A stretch of DNA of 64,000 bases from Aquabacterium sp. CECT 9606 (GTDB lineage: Bacteria; Pseudomonadota; Gammaproteobacteria; Burkholderiales; Burkholderiaceae_C), in assembly GCF_918741295.1 (NCBI RefSeq), contig NZ_CAKKNB010000001.1, forward strand, positions 620,001 to 684,000. The letters run 5' to 3'. Positions 41,301 through 52,409 of this stretch are shown piece after piece (positions within the stretch are counted from its first letter, which is position 1; each line of letters starts with the position of its first letter). The position numbers were made by a program, and so were the translations under genes. Below the pieces are notes generated by a model. It saw only the letters and a program-made list of their open reading frames with translations, did no database searches and was not told the origin of the DNA.

Positions 41301-44300
41301 TTAAGGTGGGCAGCGCCGAGCCAGTTCTTCCAGCAGGGCGAACAGCACATCGAAGTCAAATGGCTTTTGCAGCCAGACCGCGTCCACGAGTTCATCCTTG
41401 CGCGGGCCGTAGCCGCTGGCGAAGATCACTTTCAAGGGTTGGCGCTCGCGGGCCAGGGCGGCGAACTCTCGTCCAGACATGCCGGGCAGGCTGATGTCGG
41501 TCATCAGCACATCGAACTTGGCCTTGTCCAGCAGTTCAAGTGCGTGTTCTGCGGATGGCGCCCCGACGGCCGCGTAGCCCGACAACTCGAAAATCTCCAG
41601 CAAGGAACGCAAGGAATCCTCTTCATCCTCGACCACCAGGATGCGCAGGCCTGCAGGGGCGCTGCCAGAGCTTGTCGCGGCCTCGGATTTGGCGATGTTT
41701 GCAGCCAAGTTTTCAGCGCGGTTGGCCTTGACGTGCGCTTTGAGGGTGGCGGCGAACTTGCGGTTCACGAACATGTGCCGAATCTTGCGGGCCAGGTCTT
41801 CGCGGCGATAAGGCTTGCTCAACAAGGCCACGCCAGGGTCAAGCCGGCCACCATGCACGATGGCATCTTCGGTGTAGCCCGAGGTGAACAGCACTTCGAT
41901 GTCGGGATGCAACTCGCGGGCCAGTTGGGCCAACTCGGGGCTGCGCAAGGTGCCGGGCATGACGACGTCGGTGAACAGCAGGTCAATCGGCACGCCGCTT
42001 TGCAGGATCGACAGGGCGCTGGTGGCGTCCGACGATTTCAGGACGGAGTAGCCCAGCTCCGACAAGAGCGCCACCACGGTTTCCCGCACCTGCGCGTCGT
42101 CTTCGACCACCAGGATGGTTTCATCCCCGCCGGTCACGGGGCCGCTGAATTCGGGCAACATGGTTTCCTGGATCTCATGTGAGCGTGGAAGGTAGAGTTT
42201 GACGGTGGTGCCTTGGCCCACGTCACTGTCGATCTTGACATGGCCTCCGCTTTGTTTGATGAAGCCGTAGACCATGCTCAGGCCCAAGCCCGTGCCGTGG
42301 CCCTCCGCCTTGGTGGTGAAGAATGGCTCGAAAACGCGCTCCAGGACGTCCGGAGGCATGCCACTGCCGGTGTCCGACACGGCGATCATCACGTATTGGC
42401 CAGGCTGTGCATCCAAGGGGTCCTGGGCATGGTCATCCCCCAGGCTCACGTTGTCGACTTCCAGGGTCAGTCTGCCCGCGCCGCCCATGGCATCACGTGC
42501 ATTGATGGCCAAGTTGAGCAAAACGTTTTCCAGGCCGTGCGGGTCGGCAAAGATGTTCCAAAGGCGGGGGCCGATGTTGGTTTTCAACTCGATGGCATCG
42601 CCCAGCACTCGCCGCAACATGTCATCCAGGTCCGGTAGTCGAAGGCCGATGTTGAGCACGTCGGGTGCGAGGGGCTGTTTGCGTGCGAACGCCAGCAGGT
42701 GCAAAGCCAGTTTGGCGCCCCGGTCCACGCCCGCCACGGCGGCCTCGACACGGCGTTGCAGGGATTCATCGTGCCGTGTGGCTTCTCGCAGCAGTTGCAA
42801 GTTGCCGCCAATGACCTGCAACACGTTGTTGAAATCGTGCGCGATGCCGCCCGTCAACTGCCCGATGGCCTCCATTTTCTGCGCCTGGCGCAGGGCGTCT
42901 TGGGTGCGCTCCAGTGCGGCTTCGGCTTCCTTCTCGGCGGTGATGTGGCGGCCGTTGCCATAGACCAGGCCATTGCTGTCGGGTGACGCCGTCCATGAGA
43001 ACCACCGGTGGCCGCCATCCTTGTGCTTGAAGCGGTTTTCGAACTGGGTCAGCACATCGTGGGTGGCGTAGCTCAGGGCATTGCGTGTGGCTTCCTGGTC
43101 GTCCGGGTGGATCAGGCCGGCCACGTGCTGTCCCATGATCTCTTCGCGGCTGAAGCCCAGGATGCGTGTCCATGCCGGGTTGACGTCGCGGAAGATACCG
43201 TCGCCGCTCACCACGACCAGCAAATCCTGAGAGTTGCGCCAGACGCGGTCGCGCTCTGCGGTGCGTTCCTCGATGCGTTGCTCCAGGGTGGCGTTCATGG
43301 CCAGCAGCGCTTCGCGCGCCAGTCGCTGGTCTTCGATGTCGGTGTTGGTGCCGATCCAGCGGGTAATGGCCCCATCCACAGACCGGATCGGGTGGGCGCG
43401 CACCAGGTGCCAGCGGTAGGCGCCATCGGCGCGGCGGATGCGGAACTCGATCTCGTAGATCTGGCCGCTGGACAAGGCTTGCATCCACGCCAGGCTGGCG
43501 CGTTGCAGGTCGTCAGGGTGCACGATCCGCGCCCAACCCTCGCCAGCCAGTTGATCGTGGTCCAAACCGCTGTAAGCCAGGGTTTGCTCGTTGAACCAGT
43601 CCAGCTCGCCGCTGGGTGGCGAGGTCCACACGTGGTTGGGCATCACCTGGGCAAAGGTGCGGAATTTTTCTTCGCTTTCGCGCAGAACCTGTTCAGCTTG
43701 GTGGCGCTCGGTCACGTCCTGGACCACGCCCACTAATCGAACGCGCCGTCCTTGCTCGTCACACTGGAACTCGGCGGATCGGGCGATCCAGCGGATCTGG
43801 CCGTTGTCCGGGCGGCGTATGCGGTATTCGGTTTTCAGGGGCAGATCGCCGCGGGCGCGCGTGGCCAGGCTCGACACCCTTTCCGCGTCCTCAGCGATGA
43901 CCAGTTGCTCGACGATTTCTGGCGCCATGGTCGATTGCTCGGGCAGGCCAAAAATGCGGCACATCTCTGGTGTCACCGTCAGCACGTTCCGGATCAGGTC
44001 CAAGGTGAAAATACCCACGCCGCCGGCCGCTTGCGCCCGGGCCAATTGGTCGTTCGAGGCCGCCAGTGCCTGGGCCGCCTCGTGCGTGGCGGTCACGTCT
44101 ACGCCCTCCACAAAAATGCCGCTGACCAGGCCTGGCTTGTCGTGGATGGGTTGATAGACAAAGTCAAGGAAACGGCGCTCGGGGGGCATGCCAGGTTGGC
44201 TGGACAGGAGCACCGGCACCGCCCGGCCCAGGAAGGGCTTGCCGCTGCGGTACACCTCGTCCAGCAAGCTCACGAAGCCTTGCTCGGCGACTTCGGGCAG

Positions 44301-44936
44301 GGCCTGCAACACCGTTTTGCCCACAATGTCCTGGCGCGAAACGATTTTCAGGTAAGCCGGATTGGCCAGCTCGAAGACGTGCTCAGGCCCCCGCAGCACC
44401 GCCACAAAGCTGGGTGATTGCTCGAACAAGCCGCGGAAGCGCTGCAGTTCGGCCACCCGCTCACGTTCCGCAAAAACCTGGGCGGTGATCTCGTTGCAGG
44501 CGCAGAAAACGCCTTGAACCTCGCCGTTTTCATCGCGCAGCGGGGTGTAGAAAAACGAGAAGTGGGTTTCTTCGGCGCGGCCATGGCGCAGCATGGTCAG
44601 TTCGATGTCGTCCATCGACGTGGGCACGCCAGCGTAGGCCTTCGCCATGATGGGGCCAACTTCATCAATGATGTCGTACCAGACCTCGGCGAAGGGGCGC
44701 CCCAATGCTGCAGGGTGGTGGCCGCCCAGAATGTCGGCGTACAGGTCGTTGTAGAACATGACCTGCTGTGGCCCCCAGGCCGCGAACATGGCCTGGTTGG
44801 CCCCCAGCATGACGCCCACGATGGTCTTGAGTGGTTGCGGCCAGTCGGCCGGCCGGCCCAGAGGGGTGCTTGCCCAATCCCGGTTTCGGATCAAGGCGCC
44901 CATGGCGCCACCGCCGTCTAGAAATCGAAGTGACAT
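41301..44936 (-). CDS. Hybrid sensor histidine kinase with multiple PAS and two receiver domains
   Basis: A 1211-residue soluble multi-domain kinase: PAS/PAS-like modules at about 30-155, 165-285, 300-415, 425-545 and 570-680, then HisKA with phospho-histidine H700 (GGIAHDFNN), HATPase at about 810-930 ([27 protein letters not shown]), receiver 1 with D990 (FTDVVMPG) and receiver 2 with D1147 (MTDISLPG). There are no membrane segments and no output domain, so the signal must pass to a separate partner. It stands alone between tRNA-Met and htpG, with a short stretch before its ATG that is divergent from htpG. Confidence 0.93.
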   Translation of the reverse strand: MSLRFLDGGGAMGALIRNRDWASTPLGRPADWPQPLKTIVGVMLGANQAMFAAWGPQQVMFYNDLYADILGGHHPAALGRPFAEVWYDIIDEVGPIMAKAYAGVPTSMDDIELTMLRHGRAEETHFSFFYTPLRDENGEVQGVFCACNEITAQVFAERERVAELQRFRGLFEQSPSFVAVLRGPEHVFELANPAYLKIVSRQDIVGKTVLQALPEVAEQGFVSLLDEVYRSGKPFLGRAVPVLLSSQPGMPPERRFLDFVYQPIHDKPGLVSGIFVEGVDVTATHEAAQALAASNDQLARAQAAGGVGIFTLDLIRNVLTVTPEMCRIFGLPEQSTMAPEIVEQLVIAEDAERVSSLATRARGDLPLKTEYRIRRPDNGQIRWIARSAEFQCDEQGRRVRLVGVVQDVTERHQAEQVLRESEEKFRTFAQVMPNHVWTSPPSGELDWFNEQTLAYSGLDHDQLAGEGWARIVHPDDLQRASLAWMQALSSGQIYEIEFRIRRADGAYRWHLVRAHPIRSVDGAITRWIGTNTDIEDQRLAREALLAMNATLEQRIEERTAERDRVWRNSQDLLVVVSGDGIFRDVNPAWTRILGFSREEIMGQHVAGLIHPDDQEATRNALSYATHDVLTQFENRFKHKDGGHRWFSWTASPDSNGLVYGNGRHITAEKEAEAALERTQDALRQAQKMEAIGQLTGGIAHDFNNVLQVIGGNLQLLREATRHDESLQRRVEAAVAGVDRGAKLALHLLAFARKQPLAPDVLNIGLRLPDLDDMLRRVLGDAIELKTNIGPRLWNIFADPHGLENVLLNLAINARDAMGGAGRLTLEVDNVSLGDDHAQDPLDAQPGQYVMIAVSDTGSGMPPDVLERVFEPFFTTKAEGHGTGLGLSMVYGFIKQSGGHVKIDSDVGQGTTVKLYLPRSHEIQETMLPEFSGPVTGGDETILVVEDDAQVRETVVALLSELGYSVLKSSDATSALSILQSGVPIDLLFTDVVMPGTLRSPELAQLARELHPDIEVLFTSGYTEDAIVHGGRLDPGVALLSKPYRREDLARKIRHMFVNRKFAATLKAHVKANRAENLAANIAKSEAATSSGSAPAGLRILVVEDEEDSLRSLLEIFELSGYAAVGAPSAEHALELLDKAKFDVLMTDISLPGMSGREFAALARERQPLKVIFASGYGPRKDELVDAVWLQKPFDFDVLFALLEELARRCPP

Positions 44937-45044
44937 GGTTAATCAGTTGCCTGGCATTTTTTACCCGGGCGACCTACCCGTCATTCGTCTCATTGTTCCA
45001 TGGCCCGAAGTCATCGCACATGACGATGATTTGCGGCGTGGGGC

Positions 45045-45072
45045 CTTGAAATCCGCGGCGGCTGCCTTATCT
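45045..45072 (+). promoter_or_regulatory. Candidate sigma32 heat-shock promoter of htpG
   Basis: CTTGAAA (45045-45051) and CCTTATCT (45065-45072) are 13 nt apart, near the heat-shock consensus CTTGAA / CCCCATNT. The element is 37 nt before the htpG start. Confidence 0.5.
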
Positions 45073-45108
45073 TCTGGGCTTCTTTGTTGCCCACATTAAA
45101 AATAGACC

Positions 45109-46989
45109 ATGGACAAAACAACGCTTTCATTCCAGGCCGAGGTCAAGCAATTGCTGCACCTGGTCACCCATTCGCTGTATTCCAACAAGGAAATCTTCCT
45201 GCGCGAGTTGATTTCCAATGCGTCTGACGCCTGCGACAAGCTCCGTTTTGAAGCTCTGGACAACAGCGGCCTGTACGAGGACGCGCCCAACCTGGAAGTG
45301 CGCGTGCTGGTCGACAAAGCTGCCCGCACCATCACGATCCGCGACAACGGCATCGGCATGAGCTCGCAAGAGGCCATTGACCACCTGGGCACCATCGCCA
45401 AGAGCGGCACCAAGGAGTTCATGGGCAAGCTATCAGGCGATCAGCAAAAAGATTCGCAACTGATCGGACAGTTCGGCGTGGGCTTTTACAGCGGCTTCAT
45501 CGTGGCCGACCGCCTCACCGTCGAAACCCGCCGTGCTGGCGCCTCGCCTTCCGAAGGCGTGCGCTGGACCAGCGAAGGCGCTGGCGACTTCGAAGTCGAA
45601 GCCATCGACAAGCCCTCCCGTGGCACCGACGTGATCCTGCACCTGCGCGAAGGCGAAGACGAGTTCCTGTCCAGCTGGAAACTGCGCAGCATCATCAATA
45701 AATACTCGGACCACATCTCCCTGCCCATCCTGATGCAAAAGGAAGAATGGGACCAGGAAAAACAAGAGCAAGTCCTCAAGGACGAGTGGGACACCGTCAA
45801 TCAGGCCGCCGCCCTGTGGACGCGCTCCAAGAGCGAGATTACCGAAGAGCAATACCAGGAGTTCTACAAGCAGATCAGCCATGACAGCCAGGCACCATTG
45901 GCCTACACGCACAACCGCGTTGAAGGCCGCAGCGAATACACTCAGCTGCTCTACGTGCCTGCCCACGCCCCGCACGACCTGTGGAACCGCGAGAAGCGCG
46001 GTGGCCTTAAGCTCTACGTCAAGCGCGTCTTCATCATGGACGACGCAGAAGCCCTGCTGCCGTCCTACTTGCGCTTCATCAAGGGCGTGGTCGACAGCGC
46101 CGACTTGCCTTTGAATGTCAGCCGCGAAATCCTGCAGGAAAGCCGCGACGTCAAGGTCATCCGCGAAGGCTGCACCAAGCGTGTGTTGTCGATGCTGGAG
46201 GACCTGGCGAACAACGAAGACCAGGCCAAGAAAGACCAGTACGCGAGCTTCTGGAAAGAATTCGGTTCGGTCTTGAAGGAAGGCATTGGTGAAGACTTCG
46301 CCAACCGCGAACGCTTGGCCAAGCTCTTCCGCTTTGCCTCCACGCACGCCGACGAAGGCGTGTCGCTGGCTGACTACGTCAGCCGCATGAAGGAAGGCCA
46401 GGCCGCCATCTACGTGCTGGCCGCCGAAACCTTGGCCGGCGCCAAGAGCAGCCCGCAACTGGAGATCTTCCGCAAGAAGGGCATCGAAGTCTTGCTGCTG
46501 GTCGACCGCGTTGACGAGTGGATGCTCTCCCACCTTTTCGAGTTCGAAGGCAAGCCACTGCAAAGCGTGGCCAAGGGCGCCGTCGATCTGGGCACACTGC
46601 AAGACGAGGAAGAAAAGAAGAAGGCCGAAGAAGCCGCGACCGCCTTCAAGCCTTTGCTCGAGCGCCTGAAAACCGCTCTGAAGGACAAGGCCAAGGACGT
46701 GCGCGTGACCACCCGCCTGGTGGATTCACCCGCGTGTCTGGTCGTGGAAGAAGGTGACATCAGTGGGCACCTGGCCCGTTTGCTCAAGCAAGCAGGGCAG
46801 GAGGCGCCGACCAGCTTGCCCGTGCTCGAGGTGAACCCCGAACATGCCTTGCTCAAGAAGCTCGACACCAGCGAGCAATTCGATGATTTGGCCCACATCG
46901 TGTTCGACCAGGCCATGCTGGCCGAAGGTGGGCACCTGGACGATCCGGCGGCTTATGTGCGCCGGGTCAACGCCCTCTTGGCCGCGTGA
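45109..46989 (+). CDS. htpG: Chaperone HtpG (bacterial Hsp90)
   Basis: 626 residues, ATP-dependent dimeric chaperone. The N-terminal GHKL ATP domain shows [24 protein letters not shown] and [15 protein letters not shown]. The middle domain has [16 protein letters not shown], and a C-terminal dimerisation domain follows. It starts [19 protein letters not shown] as expected. A heat-shock-like promoter stands upstream. Monocistronic; convergent with a DUF2726 gene. Confidence 0.97.
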   Translation: MDKTTLSFQAEVKQLLHLVTHSLYSNKEIFLRELISNASDACDKLRFEALDNSGLYEDAPNLEVRVLVDKAARTITIRDNGIGMSSQEAIDHLGTIAKSGTKEFMGKLSGDQQKDSQLIGQFGVGFYSGFIVADRLTVETRRAGASPSEGVRWTSEGAGDFEVEAIDKPSRGTDVILHLREGEDEFLSSWKLRSIINKYSDHISLPILMQKEEWDQEKQEQVLKDEWDTVNQAAALWTRSKSEITEEQYQEFYKQISHDSQAPLAYTHNRVEGRSEYTQLLYVPAHAPHDLWNREKRGGLKLYVKRVFIMDDAEALLPSYLRFIKGVVDSADLPLNVSREILQESRDVKVIREGCTKRVLSMLEDLANNEDQAKKDQYASFWKEFGSVLKEGIGEDFANRERLAKLFRFASTHADEGVSLADYVSRMKEGQAAIYVLAAETLAGAKSSPQLEIFRKKGIEVLLLVDRVDEWMLSHLFEFEGKPLQSVAKGAVDLGTLQDEEEKKKAEEAATAFKPLLERLKTALKDKAKDVRVTTRLVDSPACLVVEEGDISGHLARLLKQAGQEAPTSLPVLEVNPEHALLKKLDTSEQFDDLAHIVFDQAMLAEGGHLDDPAAYVRRVNALLAA

Positions 46990-47010
46990 TGGCCTGATGG
47001 GCGGGGGCTT

Positions 47011-47709
47011 TCACCGTTTGCCAGACACCTGAAGCGGCGTCGGCTCCGTGTGAAGGCTTCCCTCCAGGCGGCTGTCAAACGCAAAGAACGAGTCCTGTGC
47101 AAAGCTGGACTCGGCCCAGCGCGCGGCCCGCTCGGCGCGGCGCTGGCGCAACTTGCGCGCTACCTCGTCATTGGCATCGTGCAGTGAATCGCTGATCGTG
47201 TTGGGTGCGGGCCCAATCTGGCTGTGGCCCAGCGCCCACGCCGCGATCAGGGCCTGGTGCGGCCATTGCCCTGGGCGGCAGCGCACATAGCGCACGCGGC
47301 AAGCCTCCAGCACGGCCTCCTTCATGCGCTGCGATCGTGCCGATGACGCCTTGTTGGGCGATTCGATGTCGATCACCGACACCACGCTCCCGTTGGGCGT
47401 GCAGACCGCGAACGACACGTGCAAGGTGTGCAGCCGGTCATACCAGCTCCGGGCTTCGAACTCATCGGCCGCTTGACAAAAGCGCAGCAGATTCAACTTG
47501 GCCAGCACGACGTGGTTGGGCAGGGCCGCGCGCAGTTCCTTGAACAGGATGCGCTCGTCGGTGGTAAATATGGGGCGGGCGTTGAGGTTCCAGCGCCGTG
47601 GCCACTCGCGTTGGCTGGCCGGGCGGCGACGTTGCGAGACGACGCCCAGCAGCACACCCGCGGTCGCGGCCAGCACCATGACGCCTATCAGCAACGGATC
47701 CAACTGCAT
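47011..47709 (-). CDS. DUF2726-domain protein with N-terminal membrane anchor
   Basis: 232 residues. One hydrophobic segment (about 5-24, LLIGVMVLAATAGVLLGVV) precedes a DUF2726-like domain at about 48-165, recognisable from RPIFTTDERILFKELRAAL, VDIESPNK-like VIDIESPNKASS and the RVRYVRC strand. The family is thought to have a nuclease-like fold, but function is not established. The ATG at 47709 with AAGGGG upstream is chosen over an in-frame longer start. Confidence 0.72.
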   Translation of the reverse strand: MQLDPLLIGVMVLAATAGVLLGVVSQRRRPASQREWPRRWNLNARPIFTTDERILFKELRAALPNHVVLAKLNLLRFCQAADEFEARSWYDRLHTLHVSFAVCTPNGSVVSVIDIESPNKASSARSQRMKEAVLEACRVRYVRCRPGQWPHQALIAAWALGHSQIGPAPNTISDSLHDANDEVARKLRQRRAERAARWAESSFAQDSFFAFDSRLEGSLHTEPTPLQVSGKR

Positions 47710-47800
47710 ACTACCCCTTGAATAAGTGGTGGTAATAGTACTCAGTTTTGCCGATGTTCCAACCCCCAAGAAAGGGGCGCTCGAACGCGGGAGCCCGTTT

Positions 47801-48499
47801 TCACGACGCGGAAGACACCAGCATCCTCAGCCAATCGCTGAAATGTGCCGTCCAATATTTGACCCGGTAAATGGCCTCGGCCGCCATGGATTGCAAGGAG
47901 CTTTCCAAATGGGTGGCCACCGTGTCCTTGGGTAACTTCAGCCAACCCTCAGTGTCCTGGCCAAACTGTTCGACCGTGGCGCCCGCTTTGGTGGCAATGC
48001 GCAGCATGGGCGCATTTTCGGTCAGAGCATGGATGACCAGGTGGCTGGCCCCTCGATTGCGGGCATGGGTGATTGCGTGCTGGAACAGCCGCAGGCCAAG
48101 CCCCTTGCCTCGGCCTTCGGGCAGCACCGACACGCCAAATTCCATGGCCGATCCCCGCACATGCCCGCGGGGCATGGCCGCCAGGTGGGCCACGGCCAGA
48201 AGCTGCAGGCGCCGGCTGAAAATGCCGAACACCTCGTCGCGGCGGAAATCAATGGAGGCCACATACCTGGACAATTGCTCCAGGGGTGCCAGAAAGCCAA
48301 AGCGCAGGTAGCGATCGTGCTCGTTCAGCGAGAGCAGATGGTCAAGGATTCGCCGCCGGTGGTGGGGCTTCAGATCGCGAATCGGCACCCAGTGATGGAT
48401 CAAATCAGCGCGTGAGTGTTTGTCCGGCGTGCCACCTGTCGGGTGGGCCAGTCCAAACTTGTCCAGCGACGATGATGATTCAGACTTTTGAGCGGTCAT
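47801..48499 (-). CDS. GNAT-family N-acetyltransferase
   Basis: 232 residues. A polar N-terminal tail (1-30) precedes a GNAT domain with the acetyl-CoA loop VLPEGRGKGLGLRLFQHA at about 122-139, followed by NAPMLRIATKAGATVEQFG. The ATG at 48499 has a GAAGGGG ribosome-binding site. The acceptor is unknown. It is divergent from the rplM leader, leaving a 329-nt gap. Confidence 0.85.
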   Translation of the reverse strand: MTAQKSESSSSLDKFGLAHPTGGTPDKHSRADLIHHWVPIRDLKPHHRRRILDHLLSLNEHDRYLRFGFLAPLEQLSRYVASIDFRRDEVFGIFSRRLQLLAVAHLAAMPRGHVRGSAMEFGVSVLPEGRGKGLGLRLFQHAITHARNRGASHLVIHALTENAPMLRIATKAGATVEQFGQDTEGWLKLPKDTVATHLESSLQSMAAEAIYRVKYWTAHFSDWLRMLVSSAS

Positions 48500-48828
48500 T
48501 GTGTGACCCCTTCCTGGCCGTGGCGGAGGCAACCGGTTGTCACCCCCACCCTCGATCGAGGGTTAACACCATGGTAGGGGCAGGGCCCGGGGTTGGCAAG
48601 GCAGGGATGCGTCCGTGAAACAAGGTTTTACCTCGCTATTGCGCTAAGAGTGGTTATCGAAGTAGAATTTCGGGTTCCCGACTTGACTGCCGGGGATGGA
48701 TTGCTCAAATCCAGCTATTGTCTATAGACGTTTTATAGAACAGCGGCGTTGTCTGAGAGGCCACCACAATTTTCCAAGAAGTGGCACCAATGATGACAGT
48801 CAGTCAGTTTCACCACTTAGGAAAATTC
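48500..48828 (+). promoter_or_regulatory. Upstream region of rplM-rpsI with candidate promoters and a leader hairpin
   Basis: A 329-nt gap without a credible gene. Possible promoters are TTGCGC (48639-48644) with TAGAAT (48663-48668), 18 nt apart, and TTGACT (48683-48688) with TCAAAT (48705-48710), 16 nt apart. At 48768-48827 AATTTTCC and AAGTGG pair with CCACTT and GGAAAATT. The 3' arm includes the AGGA ribosome-binding site of rplM. This would hide the site, as in autogenous control by L13. Confidence 0.55.
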
Positions 48829-49257
48829 ATGAATACCTTCAGCGCCAAGCCGGCCGAAGTGACGCACGAGTGGTTTGTGATCGACGCCACCGACAAGGTG
48901 TTAGGACGAGTGGCCAGCGAAGTCGCTCTCCGTCTGCGCGGAAAGCACAAAGCCATTTACACGCCACACGTTGACACCGGTGACTTCATCATCATCGTCA
49001 ACTCGGACAAGATTCGTGTCACTGGCAACAAGGCCACTGACAAGGTGTACTACCGCCATTCGGGTCACCCCGGCGGTATCCACGCCACCACGTTCAAGGA
49101 CATGCAAGCCAAGCATCCTGGTCGTGCCATTGAAAAGGCAGTCAAGGGCATGCTGCCCAAGGGCCCCCTGGGCTATGCCATGATCAAGAAGCTGAAGGTT
49201 TACGCAGGCAGTGCTCATCCGCACGCCGCGCAAAGCCCGAAGCCCCTGGAAATCTAA
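48829..49257 (+). CDS. rplM: 50S ribosomal protein L13
   Basis: 142 residues starting [27 protein letters not shown], a standard L13 with [16 protein letters not shown] and the C-terminal [11 protein letters not shown]. It is an early assembly protein of the large subunit. In-frame ATG codons at 48790 and 48793 exist in the leader, but 48829 has the AGGA site and matches the family start. It forms the usual operon with rpsI, 9 nt downstream. Confidence 0.98.
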   Translation: MNTFSAKPAEVTHEWFVIDATDKVLGRVASEVALRLRGKHKAIYTPHVDTGDFIIIVNSDKIRVTGNKATDKVYYRHSGHPGGIHATTFKDMQAKHPGRAIEKAVKGMLPKGPLGYAMIKKLKVYAGSAHPHAAQSPKPLEI

Positions 49258-49266
49258 GGAGCGGCC

Positions 49267-49659
49267 ATGATCGGTAATTGGAACTATGGCACCGGACGTC
49301 GCAAGTCGTCCATCGCCCGCGTCTTCATCAAGAAGGGCACCGGCCAGATCATCGTCAACGGTAAGCCTGTCGAAGACTACTTCGGCCGTCAAACCTCGAT
49401 CATGATCGTCAAGCAACCTCTGTTCCTGACCAACAATGTCGAAGCTTTCGACATCAAGGTCAGCGTCAAGGGTGGCGGCGAGTCTGGTCAAGCCGGCGCT
49501 GTGCGCCACGGCGTGACCCGTGCTCTGATCGATTTCGACGCAGCACTCAAGCCTGACTTGAGCCGCGCCGGCTTCGTGACCCGCGATGCTCGCGAAGTCG
49601 AACGTAAAAAGGTCGGTCTGCACGGTGCTCGTCGCCGGAAGCAATTCAGCAAGCGCTGA
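49267..49659 (+). CDS. rpsI: 30S ribosomal protein S9
   Basis: 130 residues. It begins [19 protein letters not shown] and ends in the conserved KKFSKR-like tail RRKQFSKR, whose last residues touch the P-site t[17 protein letters not shown] is the S9 core. AAGGAGCGG precedes the start. It is the second gene of the L13-S9 operon and is followed by a strong terminator. Confidence 0.98.
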   Translation: MIGNWNYGTGRRKSSIARVFIKKGTGQIIVNGKPVEDYFGRQTSIMIVKQPLFLTNNVEAFDIKVSVKGGGESGQAGAVRHGVTRALIDFDAALKPDLSRAGFVTRDAREVERKKVGLHGARRRKQFSKR

Positions 49660-49710
49660 TCCGATTGGTCAGAGCCTGCTGCTGTTGGGGCAGGCTTGTC
49701 TGACAAGAAA

Positions 49711-49743
49711 AACCCGCCCAGGCAACTGTGGCGGGTTTTTTTT
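49711..49743 (+). terminator. Intrinsic terminator after rpsI
   Basis: AACCCGCC (49711-49718), loop of 11 nt, GGCGGGTT (49730-49737), then a run of T. Confidence 0.92.
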
Positions 49744-49794
49744 CATTCACCCTAGAATGGCGAGCTTCTCGCTCCAGGCATCAAAGGAATCATC

Positions 49795-50832
49795 ATGATC
49801 AAGGTCGGCATCGTCGGTGGCACGGGCTACACGGGCGTCGAATTGCTGCGCCTGCTGTCGCAGCATCCCCAGGTCCAGATCCAGGCCATCACCAGCCGCA
49901 AGGAAGCGGGCATGCCGGTGTCCGACATGTACCCCAGCCTGCGCGGCCATGTCGATCTGCCCTTTGTGACGCCGGACGAAGCGAAGCTGTCGGAGTGCGA
50001 CGTGGTGTTTTTCGCCACGCCGCATGGTGTGGCCATGGCGCAAGCGCGCGAGCTGCTGGCTGCCGGTGTCAAGGTGATCGACCTGGCGGCTGATTTCCGC
50101 CTGCAAAACCTGGCCGAGTTTGAGCAGTGGTATGGCATGGCGCACAGCTGCCCCGATCTGCTGGCCGAGGCGGTGTATGGCCTGCCCGAAATCAACCGCG
50201 AGGCCATCAAGAAGGCCCGCATCATTGGCAACCCAGGCTGCTATCCCACCTCAGTGCAGCTGGGTTATGCACCCCTGCTCAAGCACAAGCTGATCGACCC
50301 CACGCACTTGATCGCCAACTGCGCATCGGGCGTGTCTGGGGCAGGGCGCAAGGCCGAGGTCCACACATTGATGGCCGAGGCCAGCGACAACTTCAAGGCC
50401 TATGGCGTCAAAGGCCACCGGCACGGTCCGGAGATCAACCAGCAATTGCGCATCATCGCGGGCGACGACAGCGTGAACTGCCTGTTTGTGCCGCACCTGC
50501 TGCCATTGATCCGCGGTATCCATTCGACCTTGTACGCACGCCTCAACAGCGAAGGCCAGGCGGCCGATCTGCAGGCTTTGTACGAGTCCTTCTACCAAGG
50601 TGAGCGTTTCGTGGACGTGTTGCCGGCTGGCAGCGCGCCCGAGACCCGCAGCGTGCGCGCGAGCAACACCGTGCGCATCGCAGTGCACCGCCCCTTGCCC
50701 GACACGGTCATGGTGCTGGTGGTGGAAGACAACCTCACCAAGGGCGCGTCGGGCCAGGCCGTGCAGTGCATGAACCTGATGTGTGGCCTGGAAGAACACC
50801 TGGGGCTGACCCACGTGCCGGTCCTGCCCTGA
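49795..50832 (+). CDS. argC: N-acetyl-gamma-glutamyl-phosphate reductase
   Basis: 345 residues, NADPH-dependent third step of arginine synthesis. [19 protein letters not shown] is the nucleotide-binding start. The catalytic cysteine lies in [13 protein letters not shown] and the catalytic histidine in GHRHGPEI. It is the full-length type-1 form. The stop overlaps the next gene (TGATG), so argC, the coiled-coil gene and the bactofilin gene form one operon after rpsI, a layout common in this order. Confidence 0.96.
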   Translation: MIKVGIVGGTGYTGVELLRLLSQHPQVQIQAITSRKEAGMPVSDMYPSLRGHVDLPFVTPDEAKLSECDVVFFATPHGVAMAQARELLAAGVKVIDLAADFRLQNLAEFEQWYGMAHSCPDLLAEAVYGLPEINREAIKKARIIGNPGCYPTSVQLGYAPLLKHKLIDPTHLIANCASGVSGAGRKAEVHTLMAEASDNFKAYGVKGHRHGPEINQQLRIIAGDDSVNCLFVPHLLPLIRGIHSTLYARLNSEGQAADLQALYESFYQGERFVDVLPAGSAPETRSVRASNTVRIAVHRPLPDTVMVLVVEDNLTKGASGQAVQCMNLMCGLEEHLGLTHVPVLP

Positions 50833-51554
50833 TGCGCTGGCGGCTGATCAGGCGGCGCCTGTCCATCAGCGCGCCGCGCATGTCGGTGCGCAGTCACTTG
50901 CCATGGCCCGTGCGGTGGGTGCTGGCGGCGCTTGTGCTGGGGTTTTCGGGGGCGATCGGGCTTTGGGCCTTTGAGTTCGGCCGCAACATCGCCGGCTTGA
51001 ACCCCGGCGCTCGCCCGGTATCCGACGATCTGTTGCAGGTGCGCCAGCAACTGGATGACACCCGCCAAGAGCGTGACCGCGCGCAGTCGCTGGCGAACGC
51101 CGCCGACAGCCTCATCAAGGCCGAGCGGGCCACCCAAATGCGCCTGACGGAACAGGTCAAGGCCCTGGAGTCTGAAAACCAGGCCCTGAAGGATGACCTT
51201 GGATTCTTCGAGCGTTTGCTGCCGGCCTCCACCAGTGAAGGCCTGTCTGTTCGTGGACTGCAGGCCGACTTGCCTGCCCAGGGGCAGTTGCGCTTTCAGG
51301 TGCTGGTCATGCAGCATGGCGGGCGCGTGCAGCCTGAGTTCAAGGGGCGCTACGAGCTGCTGCTGTCGGGCACCTTCGATGGCAAGCCTTGGCTTCAGCC
51401 AGGGCCTGTGGTGAGCCAGCCTTTGCAATTCAAACAATATCGCCGTGTAGATGGCACAGTTCAATACCCTGCCAATGCTGTGGTGAAGCAGGTTCAGGTG
51501 CGGGTGCTTGACGACAATGGCAAGGAAGTCGCCACGCAATCCCTGCGGATGTGA
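50832..51554 (+). CDS. DUF6776-family membrane coiled-coil protein
   Basis: 240 residues. A basic N-terminus, then one membrane segment (about 31-50, VLAALVLGFSGAIGLWAF), then a coiled coil at about 70-125 (LLQVRQQLDDTRQERDRA, KALESENQALKDDLGFFE) and a beta-rich C-terminal part likely in the periplasm. This matches DUF6776. It is coupled to argC by a 1-nt overlap and is 16 nt from the bactofilin gene, so a role in envelope or cytoskeleton is plausible but unproven. Confidence 0.78.
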   Translation: MRWRLIRRRLSISAPRMSVRSHLPWPVRWVLAALVLGFSGAIGLWAFEFGRNIAGLNPGARPVSDDLLQVRQQLDDTRQERDRAQSLANAADSLIKAERATQMRLTEQVKALESENQALKDDLGFFERLLPASTSEGLSVRGLQADLPAQGQLRFQVLVMQHGGRVQPEFKGRYELLLSGTFDGKPWLQPGPVVSQPLQFKQYRRVDGTVQYPANAVVKQVQVRVLDDNGKEVATQSLRM

Positions 51555-51570
51555 TCACGAAGGAATGCCC

Positions 51571-51969
51571 ATGATGTTTGGTTGGAAGAAAACCCCCCTT
51601 ATCCGCACCCTGGTGGGTGAAGGCACCGTCATCACTGGCGAATTGCGCTTTGCCGATGGTTTGCGCATCGATGGCGAGGTCGTGGGCAATATCACCTGCA
51701 CAGGCGAAGGCCGTTCCCTCTTGGTCATCAGTGACAAAGCCAAGGTCACCGGCAAGGTCAGGGCTGGCCATGTCATCATCAACGGCACGGTGAACGGTCC
51801 GGTGATCGCTGAAGACCTGCTGGAGCTTCAACCCAAAGCGCGCATCGTGGGTGATGTACGCTACGAGGCTCTGGAAATGCACCAAGGCGCCACCATCGAT
51901 GGTGAGTTGCATCCCTTGAAATCTGACGACAAGCCCGCAGCTTTGAAGCTGGCGTCGAACAACGGCTGA
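51571..51969 (+). CDS. Bactofilin family cytoskeletal protein
   Basis: 132 residues. A short N-terminus with MFGWKK precedes a right-handed beta-helix with regularly spaced hydrophobic turns ([52 protein letters not shown]), typical of polymer-forming bactofilins. GAAGGA precedes the ATG at 51571. Bactofilins often scaffold peptidoglycan enzymes. An M23 peptidase is encoded nearby at 53.5 kb in the other orientation, which is the usual bactofilin company. Confidence 0.9.
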   Translation: MMFGWKKTPLIRTLVGEGTVITGELRFADGLRIDGEVVGNITCTGEGRSLLVISDKAKVTGKVRAGHVIINGTVNGPVIAEDLLELQPKARIVGDVRYEALEMHQGATIDGELHPLKSDDKPAALKLASNNG

Positions 51970-52016
51970 GCAAGGCTCGCCTCTTTCGCCTCTTATTTGT
52001 ACCTGGAGTAATCCCA

Positions 52017-52400
52017 ATGACCGCTGTTCTTGAAACCACTGCCCCCGAAGCCCTGGCTGGCGACGTGCCCCCAGCCCCCATTGTTTTCACTGACAGCGCG
52101 GCAGGCAAGGTGGCGGAATTGGTCGCCGAAGAGGGCAACCCTGACCTCAAGCTGCGTGTGTTCGTCCAAGGTGGCGGATGCTCGGGTTTCCAGTATGGGT
52201 TCACATTCGACGAGATCGTGAACGAAGACGACACCCGCATGGAAAAGAACGGCGTTTCCTTGCTGATCGATGCCATGAGCCTGCAGTACCTGGTGGGCGC
52301 CGAAATCGATTACAAGGATGACCTGGAAGGCGCTCAGTTCGTGATCCGCAACCCCAATGCCACCACCACTTGCGGTTGTGGTTCCAGCTTCTCGGCCTGA
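52017..52400 (+). CDS. erpA: Iron-sulfur cluster insertion protein ErpA
   Basis: 127 residues of the A-type carrier family. The three cluster cysteines are C55 ([11 protein letters not shown]), C119 and C121 (CGCGSSF). The first 20 residues are an Ala/Pro-rich extension common in Burkholderiales ErpA. It hands Fe-S clusters to respiratory and isoprenoid enzymes. It is 47 nt after the bactofilin gene and convergent with anmK. MiaB and QueE in this window are possible clients of such carriers. Confidence 0.94.
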   Translation: MTAVLETTAPEALAGDVPPAPIVFTDSAAGKVAELVAEEGNPDLKLRVFVQGGGCSGFQYGFTFDEIVNEDDTRMEKNGVSLLIDAMSLQYLVGAEIDYKDDLEGAQFVIRNPNATTTCGCGSSFSA

Positions 52401-52409
52401 TCAGGCGGA

